64,000 bases of DNA from Paratinospora sagittata (Eukaryota; Streptophyta; Magnoliopsida; Ranunculales; Menispermaceae), in assembly GCA_035771175.1 (NCBI GenBank), contig CM069593.1, forward strand, positions 47,462,054 through 47,526,053, given 5' to 3'. Shown here one piece after another: positions 12,296 to 22,177 of the stretch. Within the stretch, counting starts at the first letter, position 1. Every line of letters starts with the position of its first letter. The notes beneath the pieces were generated by a model. It was not told the DNA's origin. It was given only the letters and a program-made list of their open reading frames with translations, and ran no database searches. Position numbers and translations under genes: made by a program.

Positions 12296-12460
12296 GGATG
12301 AATAGTGATAAATAGTGATTAGTAAATAGTAAATAGTAAAAGTGAATAGTAAAAATAAATAATGAATAGTGAATAGTGAAAGTAAAGATGAATAGTGAAT
12401 AGTGAATAGTAAAAATGAATAGTGAAAGTGAATAGTAAAAATGAATAGTATTGTGAACAG
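12296..12460 (+). repeat. Imperfect aatagtgaa simple repeat
   Basis: Runs of gaatagtgaa, aatagtaaaa and agtaaatagt repeat at 7-10 base spacing. It produces the Tyr/Phe/His-rich reading frames on the minus strand, which are not genes. Confidence 0.7.
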
Positions 12461-13039
12461 TGATGTGCATTCAATGAAACTCCGGTTTGAGATCATAGAA
12501 TCGTAGAGAACTGAATTCCGGACGTTTCGATGCTAAAATAGTGATTTTTGGATATGAGGTGATAGTTTTAGTAACTAAGTATATGGTGTCGTGAAAATCT
12601 ATTTTCACTGTTCTTTCTTGTGGAAATATCTAGATTGACCACAGAAACGAGATAGTAGTTTCTTCAACTGCTTATGAGTCCTAAATGGATTTATTATTCG
12701 TGATTTGAAGTGCGTTGAGAAATGAAAGATGTAAATAGATATGAATACAAGAAATTGAATTATGGAGTGATTATGACAGGTTAAATTCGTTGTATTTAAC
12801 TTGGAGCTGGACTCGAAAGCGACGATGATTGGGTTTAAGTTGAACGTGTTGTACTGTGAGTATAGTTTTCTTGATTTGGTTCTTGTATGGCATTGTACGC
12901 ATATAAACTGTTTGGCATTGAGTTTTATGGATCATGTAAACTGATTTTAGCATTGGAGTTTGTAATGATGAGGCTTTGCGATTCCTCATTGTCATTTCGT
13001 TAGGTCTGTCCTAACAAGGGTTGCGATCCTTGAAATGAC

Positions 13040-13245
13040 TGTTAATTGGGTAATGAGATGTTGTGGCTACCTTGTAACGGCCATACAACGGTTAGACCCG
13101 CTCTCGTGCCTTGCGGAGGAGGGAGCTTGTGCATGGTGTTATTGAATTGGGTCATGAGAAGTTGTGTCTACCTTGTACGACCATACACGGGTTAGACCCG
13201 CTCTCTTGCCTTGCGGAGGAGGGGGATTGTGCATTATGTTATTGA
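13040..13245 (+). repeat. 101-bp tandem duplication inside the solo LTR
   Basis: Two copies share ggttagacccgctctc and gccttgcggaggaggg, offset by about 101 bases. Confidence 0.75.
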
Positions 13246-13739
13246 AAATCATGAAATTTATGATGTTGACATGTACAATATATTCATTGAATGATGCATG
13301 TGTTGAATAAGTGTTTGAAATAATTTTAAATGTCATATTTCTCTAACTGTATATAATTGCCATCTCAAGAACTATATTCACTGAGCTGTTGTTTGCTCAC
13401 CCCATTTCCTCCAATATTTCAGGTATTGAGTCGAAGGGAAAAGAAAAATTCCGTGAGTGATACTCACGTGAACCTTCATCTGGTATGAGGGAATAGTAGG
13501 GACAAATAATCGTTTCGATGTAGACCAGCTGCGGTTGGGTTGCTACATGGCGATATGACAATATTATGTGGTATGTAACGGCTGTAGTGCTCCCAATAGA
13601 CCTGTGTGGTTGAGGGGTAGAGTACTCATCACATCCTGCGGGGTGTGACAATGGCTAGGCGTTCGCCCCGAGGGGGTGCGCCCACACCTGGGTAGGGGGC
13701 ACGCTGTGCAACCCAAGGTGTGACACTTATGCTCACATT

Positions 13740-14900
13740 ATTGATTTTTCTTCAATAGCTTAGCTTCAAATACCTTTCGATCTCTACATTCTAATGTTGT
13801 ACATTAGCTTCACAAATATTGTGATTGACAAAGCTTTTACAAAGAAATTTGTTAGAATAATGCACCATAATCATATTTCTAAATTTTAATTTTACCATTT
13901 TTTGTAGCTTATGAATTAAACTAGACTTCAATGAAATATGCTTATTTAATAAATATCTTCTAAGCTTATTACACATTCAAGTAATTGTAATTTTGATCTT
14001 CTTGAATAAAATAGATCCATGTAACTTGTCACATGAAAATATACCATTTTAATGTTCCAACTTGATGTAAAGTTGTATCTTGCTAGCTAACAAATTATTT
14101 AAGAACATAATCTATGTTCTTGTATAATTTGTAAGATACATAAGTACATCAATTGCATAAAAATATGATAATTCAAGACCAAGTAATTTTCAATCATATT
14201 CATTATGATGAAAATAATCTTTATTGATCTCAAGTGATCAATTATTAAAGAGCTCAAAGGATATGTTTTATCTATATGTAGAGTTAATTTATTTTAATCC
14301 TCTATTTCACTAAATTGCCTAAGGGATAATAATTCCACTTAAAAATAATTCATCTACAAGCTAAGACAATTTTTATTTTCTTTCTCTACACTTAATTGCA
14401 TATTTCCCTTTTAAAGATACTATTTTTTTTTTTTAAAGTTCTTGTAAAACTAAAATAATCAACATATGTCAATATAAATACAAATCAATAAATTTTTTTT
14501 TCATAATATTCATATGATCACAAATACTTATTAAAGCTATGCATGCATAATGATAATATGAATATGAATGTAATACATACTACATAATTTTGATTTAAGC
14601 AATTTTGAATCATCCGATGCCTTTGCTTTGAGCATTTTAATCCTGAAAGGATTTTCATAAATATATATCATCATTCATGAATTTATTCATTTCTTTTAAT
14701 AGTTTCATATAAATAATCATCTATATTTAAAATTATTTACGCTTCACGCGTTTGAATTCTATTTCAAATAGCTCTCGTTCATCAACAAATTTAGCTAATA
14801 ATTTTTCACTTTTGCTAATACTTTCAACGTCGATATTCTTCACACGATCTATGGTGTGAAATCTCCATTTTTAAAAAATATCAATGGAAACATAAAAATA
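13740..14900 (-). pseudogene. Heavily decayed Copia pol (Copia-B)
   Basis: The minus-strand translation near 13790-13850 still resembles the Copia C-terminus (NLTNLFTKAL-like, then KLMYNIRM-like). Near 14600-14660 a stretch resembles the region before the reverse-transcriptase palm (FKMPKAKASDDSK-like). Many stops and AT drift elsewhere. Confidence 0.45.
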
Positions 14901-14945
14901 TCAATGGATATATCACGAGCAATATTATTTTCATCACATGCTGAT

Positions 14946-14971
14946 CATATATATATATATATATATATATA
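14946..14971. repeat. (TA)n microsatellite
   Basis: About 13 uninterrupted AT units, followed by degenerate atgtatgtat. Confidence 0.9.
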
Positions 14972-14999
14972 GATATATGTATGTATGTATAGACCTTTA

Positions 15000-15266
15000 T
15001 AAGATTCCCTCATATAAATTTATTCCTCCTCGAGGACTATTAATTCTTGAAATTCATATATTTTCAATATATACTTATGTCCATTTATTGGACATTTATA
15101 TTAAATGTATTTCTCTTCAGATAATATTTATTTTATACTTCATATATCTTCAAGAGATTTTTATGCCACTTTTTTGGACATTCGTTTCTCAATTTATTTC
15201 TCTTCAAGGAATACATATTTCTCAAACTAGAACTCTTGAAGAGATAATCATATATATTACTTCATT

Positions 15267-15328
<62 letters not shown>

Positions 15329-15440
15329 TTCCTATCAAAAGAATATTTAATCATCAATCTTTACATCTTCATGAGATATTTATTTCTCAATATTTTATTC
15401 CTCTTTATGAATATTTTATTTATATTTTATTTATATTTTC
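15000..15440 (+). repeat. Degenerate tctcttcaaga / tatttctcaa repeats
   Basis: The words atttctcttca, tcttcaagaga and atttctcaa recur every 30-60 bases. An open frame spans it but is low-complexity Ile/Tyr/Phe and not a gene. Confidence 0.45.
15269..15328. repeat. Compound (CA)n(TA)n microsatellite
   Basis: About 17 CA units run directly into about 12 TA units. Confidence 0.95.
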
Positions 15441-15926
15441 CTGTCGTGTCCCTTGATTTCATTTGGTAGGTCAATAATGTTTCAAACGTCACATATTGAT
15501 GTGTTAACACATAAATAATAATAATAATAATAAAAGAAAAGAAAAGGTGGTGTTGTTGTCAGTAGAAAAAAAAATTGTTGTCAACGAAGATAACATCGTT
15601 TATGTATATAAAATAAAGAAGAGTTGTCGGTCGGCTTACAACCTCTACTTTCTCCCGTTATTCGCCTATGCCTAGATGGTATCGGTTACTCTTGAAAGGT
15701 CTAATTAAAAGGTGCTTCAAATATTAAATGCACACATGAACCTCAATTTAAAAAAAAAAAAAAAAACCTTCATCTCTACCAGTGATATAGCCAGAGAACT
15801 ATTAAAATAAACATGGAGCCGCAACACTTTTTTTCACATTTCGTTGCTCCTCCCAAAATGACGCTGGTAACGGTGGTGTGCTAGCAAAGAAAGAAAAAAA
15901 AATATAATAATAATAGCGGTAGAATG
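15441..15926. other. Low-complexity Copia interior DNA before the LINE
   Basis: Contains (AAT)n at about 15506-15532 and several A runs. No gene. Confidence 0.4.
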
Positions 15927-17767
15927 ATTTTTTTTTTGAAAAGGTAAAGAGGGGGAACACCCAACAACAACAATTAACACACTACATCGCGAACTCTCCT
16001 AGGCCAAGTAAACCCAGTTGCATCTTCCTTCATAATATTGAATAAGCCACGAGGAGGGAAAGACAGGATACACACTCCCCGATTGAACTTCAAAGCCTCA
16101 GTAGCCAAATAGTCTGCTGCTCTATTACCTTCTCTGTAAATGTGCTCAACTTGAACTATCCAATCTCGCTGAAGGAGTCTTCTACACTCATATACCAAGT
16201 TGGAAAGGCTAAGCTGCGGCATACTGTTGCCTTTTAACCAACCAGCCACCATAGCCGAATCTGTTTCGAAAACTATAGCACGATGGCCCTCCTCCCAAGC
16301 AAGACGTAAGCCATGAACAGCAGCCCATAATTCAGCTTCAGTTGCAGTACAAGAACCAATATTAGCCACAAACCCCCTCAACCACATACCACGATAGTCA
16401 CGGAGAAGACCGCCACCCCCTGCTCGCGATGAAGCATTCTTAAGACATCCATCGGTATTAAGCTTAGTCCAACCATGGTTGGGAGCACACCAGCCTACCA
16501 TCTTCACCCTCTCTATCAGTCCAGCACCATGGACCGCGACTTGGGCTCGAAAAGCATGAATGATTTCAGCCACTTTCCCTTTAAGCTAAGCCATGCTATA
16601 CTCGAAGTGAAAACGAAGATTACGAAAAGCTAAATCATTCCTCCATTTCCAAAGAGCCCACACGGCAACTGCAAAGTAGGAAGCCCAGTCATAGTCAACA
16701 TTACAATCATTAACGCCGGCAAGATTATGAGCAAGCCAGCTTTGGAAATCCAAATTGCTCTGATGATGATACTCAACTGGCTGCAATAGACGCTTCCATA
16801 ATTGCACGGCTCTAGAGCAATTTCGAAAAATATGATCAACATCCTCGATACATCCCACACATTCAATACAGTCAGATGCCATGGTGAAACCCCTTTTCAT
16901 CCGTTCAGCATTGCACATGATCTTTCGATGCGCAACCATCCACAAAAAAGTCTTGCATCTTTGAGGAACTTTAAGCTTCCAAATCATCCTCCAAAGGAAA
17001 GTAGGATCTCCCATAAGAGTGCCAGTAGAAATAGTATAAGCAGAGGACACCGTTAATATGCCACTCTTAGAAGCTCCCCAACATATGCCATCTGCAACCT
17101 CCTCCTCATCCCATAAGAGCACAGCAGCAAGTTTATTTTCAACCTCAAAAGGGAGTAAACCTGATAGAGCATTCCAGTCCCACCCTGATCCCTTCACCCA
17201 ATAGCTTGAGACAGGCCTATACATCTCCACCAAACTCAAATCCCGCATTTTCATATTGATTAAGGCCACCTCACCTACCCATGTATCAAGCCAAAAAAGA
17301 GTGTCCTTACCATTACGAACTAGTGCCCGCACTCCGCTACGTAAAATAGGCGAGGCTTTAACAATGCCCCGCCACGCATTGGAAGCCCCATTCTTAGGCT
17401 GCAACCTATCAATAGTAGCTTCCCGATGCAGATATTTCATGGAAACAACTCTGGCCCAAAAGCTATTCTTATCAGTAATAAGTCTCCATCCCAATTTGGC
17501 CAAGAAAGCCAAGTTCATATAAGCCATACTCTTAATGCCAAGACCACCGTCTTCCATAGGTTTGATGATGGTTTCCCACTTAATGAGGTTGACGCCATGC
17601 TTCTCATTAGACCCTCCCCATAGAAAACGCCGAACTAATTTATCAATGGTATTACACACCCCTATTGGTAACACCATAGTCTGCATGATGTACATGGGAA
17701 TAGAGTTAAGCACTGATTTAACTAGCACCAATCTACCCGCAAAGGACAAGAATTTTGTCTTCCACCC
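15927..17767 (-). mobile_element. 5'-truncated L1-type LINE
   Basis: Ends on the minus strand in a short A run (about 15928-15937). It is flanked by cggtagaatg (15917-15926) and cggtagtaatg (17768-17778), a likely target duplication with a one-base gap. It keeps the 3' part of ORF2 only. Confidence 0.85.
15974..17749 (-). pseudogene. LINE ORF2 3' part: RT thumb, zinc-binding region and RNase H
   Basis: One frame runs from the truncated 5' edge to 15974 and is broken by a single TAG (16586-16588). The N-terminal part (SFAGRLVLVKSVLNSIP, RRFLWGG, GGLGIKS) is the family signature after the LINE reverse-transcriptase palm. The middle (C...C...C...HIFRNC, about 16800-16900) is the zf-RVT region. 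After the stop lies an RNase H domain with the acidic residues in TDG, EAELWA, ETDS and NRAADYLA. The intact RNase H suggests a fairly recent insertion, younger than the surrounding Copia DNA. Confidence 0.9.
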
Positions 17768-18084
17768 CGGTAGTAATGCTAGAATATATATGTATCACCT
17801 ATAATATATAATAGATTAGTCTCTATTATGAATAGTGGTTGTAAGGGGAAATATTTAAAATATGATAACCACATTATAATGGTGCGACGGGTGTTAAGAA
17901 TGACACCAAATAAGATGGACCCACTAGACTTCACTACATGCAATAATGTCACTGTAACACAAAACATTCATTTATGATAAGGGGACCACATGTCTAGATT
18001 ACAATAAGTAAATTACGGTAAACTTCACATATTTTTATTGCATGCGGTAAGTTTTACTCTTTTATTTGATATATTTTATTGGAA

Positions 18085-18815
18085 TTACATAGCTAAAAGT
18101 TATGTAAGAATTATTTTATATATTTTATTCATAGCTCGAAGCTATGCTGCTATACATTGATTTACATAGAAAATTTTTGCGGCGAAAATATTTTATAGCT
18201 TGAAGCTATTCAAAGAAAATAATATTTTCTAGTTAAAACAGTAGAAAAGGTTTATTATGGTTGATTGCACTTGAAGTTGTAATATTAAAAAAATGTTAAT
18301 ATTACGATCTTTAATCCAAAATTTTTATGATCGAATACAGTGAAGTTGTAAGATCAAAGCTACGTGAAAAAGACATTTATAGCTTGAAGCTATTGAGAAA
18401 AAATTCTGCATCTTATAGTCATAAGTCATATGAACAAGAATTTATAGCCTGAAGCTATGTAAAGAAATTTGTACTGTATAAAATTATATGGATGTTTTGT
18501 TATATAGAAGACGAAAATAATTTATAACCTCAAGTTATTGAAAAATAATTTTCTAGCCAGTAGCTATATATATTCAAATTTATTATTTTTATAGTTGGAA
18601 GCTTTATTAAAATTTTATATTTTCAAAGCTAGAAGTTATATTGAATTTAATATTCTCATAATTAGAAATTATGTTTAACATATTATTTCAATATACAAAA
18701 GCTATATTAGGTTGATAATTATTTTAATAATATTTTATGTAAGATCCATGAATTTTGTCCATGAGACCAACATATTTGTAAATTTATAAATTAGCTTAAA
18801 GCTAATATAATGCAT
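18085..18815. repeat. Array of about ten short palindromes (tatagcttgaagctat)
   Basis: Imperfect inverted repeats with this consensus occur near 18089, 18130, 18194, 18379, 18443, 18523, 18553, 18590, 18627 and 18793. They lie in what should be the leader between the 5' LTR and gag of Copia-A. There is no coding potential. Confidence 0.7.
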
Positions 18816-19137
18816 TATTATATTTTATTTTATTGCTTGAATAATTATTTATAATTAATTAGTCATTTCAATTAGTTGATGCAATTCTTTTAACATTTTG
18901 TATTTTTTTTTATTTTATGAAATCTCATGAGAAAGACTTGTAACCTTTTATTTACAGGTTTATCATAATTAATTGAACATGAAGTGGTAATATTATAATC
19001 ATATGAACCGAAGTATCGAATAACATCAAATAAAAAAAAGATATATAATCTTATCACCAATATACCTTCTTTATTTAGACAACCAATCTTATTCAGCTTT
19101 CAGTGCTTTCATGGTGATAACGTGCTCTAAACAAAAC

Positions 19138-19395
19138 TAGATCAAAGATTAGAGAAGAACACAAAGAAGATAAACAAGAATACAAAAGGAAGAATTATAT
19201 AAAAACTTGTTGTATATTCACCTTTCTCATAACCTCTATTTATAGGATTTCAAAGCCTTTAGGTTACAAATGACATTAATGATAGAGTAAATATGAGAAT
19301 AAATAAGAATAAATTAGGGACATTATAATGTAAAAAGTTATAAAATATAAATCGTAAAGAATTGGGGTTTATCCATTTAATTATTATTCATAACA
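19138..19395 (-). repeat. 5' LTR of Copia-A
   Basis: Direct repeat of 9423-9721. The inner edge is decayed, so no clean primer-binding site can be named; acgttatcaccatg follows on the minus strand. Confidence 0.7.
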
Positions 19396-19479
19396 CAATT
19401 ACTATTTTTGCCCTTTTTAATTTCTTATAAATTATAATTGGCCAAGTCAAACTTGTCTCTAGTGCAGTGACCGATATCT

Positions 19480-19555
19480 TCTACGTTCACACCCCAGCTT
19501 AAGAGGAAATTAGGGTTTCGATGAATTCATTCAGCAGAGTTACAGCTTAAAAGAG
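19480..19555 (+). other. Non-coding first exon of the SAM gene, with uORF
   Basis: CT-rich leader with the common plant word attagggtttcg. An ATG at 19521 opens a 9-codon uORF ending TAA at 19550. A good donor (aagag/gtaatt) follows at 19556. The exon start is approximate. Confidence 0.55.
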
Positions 19556-20248
19556 GTAATTAACTCACCTTCAAATAGGGCTTTTTTTGGATTTTTCTCA
19601 TTCTTTCACTCTTATTTTCGATTATTCTCTATTTGCCTCGTTATAAATCCATGCTTATTTTCTACTTCATTCTGGATCTATGTAAGCTCCTGTTAAATGT
19701 GGTGTTCTTTGTAGTTCTTTCAACTATAAATTCAAAATTAACCAATCTTTTGCACAATGCTTGAATTGCCTGCCCCCTTGTAATAGATTTTGTTGCCGGA
19801 TCTGAATTCTTCATGTTAAGCGCATCTTGAAGTGGTGGCATTCTTTATCGGAAATGATGATTGTCATGCTCCTAGCGTAGTTCACTGATTTTCAATGGAT
19901 GCTTAAGACTACGTAAGAAAAAATGTTTCAATTTGCTGTTAGTTGTGGACTGGATGAGTGAAGTGATGAATTTGGGGGGTAAGCGAAGTCTAGGTTTAAA
20001 ATTCCTTTCAAATTTCTGTTACTTTGGGCAATGCATTCTAAATTGCAACATGACTACATTTGATGAAGTAATAAATAGCATACTAGTGCGGCACTTAGGA
20101 GTAATGCTAAATTGTATGTTTGGATGGAGAATGTAGAATCTAGGAGGTTCAAGATTAGTTGGGCTAAGATTGAATATATGAAATGTGATTTTAGTCGAAG
20201 TAGAAGTATAATAGAGAGATGGTGAAGATTGAAAGCCAGGAGGTATCA

Positions 20249-20450
20249 GGTTAGGTGCAACCAACAAAGGGTTGGGAGAGTGGTTAGGTGCAAAATACTT
20301 AAAATCCACTTCAGGGAGAGGTATCGGTTTGAGTCTATGTCTCACATCTTTGTTGGCCACCGGTACTATTGGGTTGTGTCCAGCCCGATGGGATTAGTGG
20401 GGAGTGGGGTCCCCGATACCCATGATATTAAAAAAAAAAAAAAAAAAAAG
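20249..20450 (+). mobile_element. tRNA-derived SINE in SAM-gene intron 1
   Basis: Flanked by a 15-base target duplication with one mismatch (agccaggaggtatca at 20234, agccaagaggtatca at 20451). Pol III-like A box (gagtggttagg) and B box (ggtatcggtttgagtct) lie near the 5' end, and it ends in a 20-base A run. Confidence 0.85.
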
Positions 20451-21292
20451 AGCCAAGAGGTATCAAATAGTGAAAATTATAGGTATTTTGGGTTTAATTG
20501 TCCATTGGGATGGATATAACATAGATGAATTCCCAGATCTAAGTTGTAAACGAATTAAATTAAATAAAAAAAAACTGAAAATATAGAGGTAATGTGAATC
20601 ATAGAATAAAAAATGGTGGATTAAGTGGAGGAATGCTTCCGGAGTATAATATGATTGACACATCCCAGTGAAGTCGAAAAAAAATTTATAGGAACACTAT
20701 CAAATCAGCCATACATACTCTATGAAACAAAATGTTGGGCAACAAAGAAACAACACATCAATGAAGTGTTACTTTATACGTCACTTGTATTAGTATCATG
20801 CACTACCTTTCATGTTCATGATAAGATCTTCTATGCAATAATGAACCCATTGGATGAATGTAGGTATCTAACCCATAAAATGTCATTCGTGCTAGAAGCA
20901 TGGCTTTCAAGCCGTCCAAATATTAGCATGGCTTGAGCAGGAACTTTGTCCTTGGAGATAGTCTTTGTAGGAGCTTGATATATAGGTATGCGAGTTGTAT
21001 AGCGTGGGCATTGGATGTTGATTTTCCCCATTAGTCGTGCAAGAGTCTCTCTATCTGATTTAAGGCCATTTATGATTCTCTTGCAATTTTACTTGCTTTA
21101 TTTACAATGCTTTTATTCAATCTTACATTTTCTAAATGAAAAAGAATGGAAATTTGATGTTGAAGTTGTCTCTACTTTCTTTCTATGCTGAAATTTTTGG
21201 TAGTGTCAAATTGATTATGGGACCATTGATATTTTAATTTGATCTTAACTACATCTGTATCATTTGTTGTATTTTAAGTAGGCTCTCAACCA

Positions 21293-22177
21293 ATGGTGAA
21301 AGCAAAGCGTAGACAGCTGGCTACTTTAGCGGCAAACAAAGATAATGCTCTCAATGGTTCTGATGACTTGAACTCTGGTGCCAAGGGTGACATACACGCT
21401 GAAGAGGACTGGGTTATAGTTAAGAAACAAAAAATAACCATTCTAATTCCTCCCCTGTCCAAGCATGTACAACTCACTTCCCAAGGTCCCAGGAAAACTC
21501 CATTAGCAGCAAAGTTCAGAAAGACAGTAGAGAATCAACAAGTGGTTCTAAATGAGAGATGCCCTTGGAAATCTCCAGCTGATGGACATAAAAAAACTGT
21601 TGCATTGTCCACCAAAGAGGAGGTTCAAATTGATGAAGGAACGTTGGCTCCTGCTATAGATCCTACAAAGGAGTTGCCTGATCCCACTTTTAGAACTGCA
21701 TTGGAAGGTCTAAATCAGTTAGCTAGGGAGTCCTCATCCCGACCTCTATCTTCAACTTTTGTTCATGGCCAGCATCTCCAAGGCACCTGTGGATCCCCCC
21801 AAGTAATTATGATGTCTGGAGTTCTACAAAATGTCAAGAAACCTTCTATTCCTCATTCTTCTTATAACCAGAGATCCACATTATTTCTCAAATCAGTTGG
21901 CTGCTTCAATATGAGTATGTTGAAGAATAAAAAACTGCAAGCTTCAAACCTAGAGAGAAAGCTCAGAAAGGCTGGTGGGCTGAGCAGGTGGCTTGTGTCA
22001 CTGGGACTAGGACAGTTTGTTCAGATGTTTCAGAGGAAGAATATGAATAAGTTTCAGTTGTTGAATCTGACCATGGGCAAGCTCAAAGATATGGGTGCTG
22101 ATGCTGTTGGTCCTAGGAGAAAGTTGATACATGCAATTGACTGCCTTTCCCAGCCTTCCTGCTTCAAGGCATTATGA
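21293..22177 (+). CDS. SAM-domain protein
   Basis: One coding exon of 294 codons; the acceptor at 21281 (taag/gctctcaacc) joins the non-coding first exon across a 1.7-kb intron. The N-terminus (VKAKRRQLATLA) is basic. The middle, with EEDWVIVKKQKITILIPPL, is a motif also found in plant homologues. Residues about 227-288 form a sterile alpha motif: LSRWLVSLGLGQFVQMF, LLNLTMGKLKDMGADAVG and RRKLIHAID. SAM domains bind proteins or RNA. Arabidopsis relatives (the At5g23680 / At3g48800 group) have no firm function, so none is claimed. The gene looks intact. Confidence 0.85.
   Translation: MVKAKRRQLATLAANKDNALNGSDDLNSGAKGDIHAEEDWVIVKKQKITILIPPLSKHVQLTSQGPRKTPLAAKFRKTVENQQVVLNERCPWKSPADGHKKTVALSTKEEVQIDEGTLAPAIDPTKELPDPTFRTALEGLNQLARESSSRPLSSTFVHGQHLQGTCGSPQVIMMSGVLQNVKKPSIPHSSYNQRSTLFLKSVGCFNMSMLKNKKLQASNLERKLRKAGGLSRWLVSLGLGQFVQMFQRKNMNKFQLLNLTMGKLKDMGADAVGPRRKLIHAIDCLSQPSCFKAL

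Larger units (their letters stand above)
11446..13652 (+). mobile_element. Solo LTR of a Ty3/Gypsy-type element, 2.2 kb, TSD ATGGC
   Basis: Starts tgtaacaccccg and ends cggggtgtgaca, typical inverted LTR ends for plant Gypsy elements. ATGGC flanks both sides (11441-11445, 13653-13657). There is no coding region. Inside are an AATAGTGA-like simple repeat (12296-12460), a 101-bp tandem duplication (13040-13245) and a copy of arm A of the host element (13503-13570). A long LTR of this type recalls the Tekay/Del group, but the lineage cannot be fixed without coding sequence. Confidence 0.8.
11064..13725. mobile_element. Palindromic LTR-like element with TSD CTTAT, split by a solo LTR
   Basis: Begins tgtcacgccc and ends aaggtgtgaca, and is flanked by CTTAT at 11059-11063 and 13726-13730. 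Without the inner insertion it is about 450 bases. Arm A (11087-11152) is repeated inverted at 11233-11298 (63 of 66 bases equal). A GC-rich arm (11174-11232) plus arm A' recurs inverted at 11397-11445 joined to 13653-13708. TGTCAC...GTGACA ends and a 5-bp TSD fit a Gypsy-type solo LTR or a small non-autonomous LTR element. Confidence 0.75.
9423..19395 (-). mobile_element. Old Copia-type LTR retrotransposon (Copia-A), nested and degenerate
   Basis: Two direct repeats match over their length: 9423-9721 and about 19138-19395. Both start on the minus strand with TGTTATGAATAATAA. The lower copy ends ATAACA, giving short TG...CA inverted ends. A polypurine tract (aagggggtag, minus strand, 9722-9731) adjoins the lower LTR, so that is the 3' LTR and the element reads leftward. 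Flanks ctatt (9418-9422) and caatt (19396-19400) could be a decayed 5-bp TSD. The interior holds pol remnants, a second Copia fragment, two nested LTR-type insertions and a LINE. No intact ORF remains. Confidence 0.75.

Noticed and set aside
12275..12496. Tyr/Phe/His-rich minus-strand frames
   Set aside because: They come from the aatagtgaa simple repeat in the solo LTR.
12296..15440. CRISPR-like arrays
   Set aside because: The regular repeats here and elsewhere are microsatellites, minisatellites or retroelement repeats without uniform spacers, in a plant genome.
14938..15456. 172-codon frame through the AT and CA repeats
   Set aside because: Its translation is Ile/Tyr and Thr-His runs from microsatellites.
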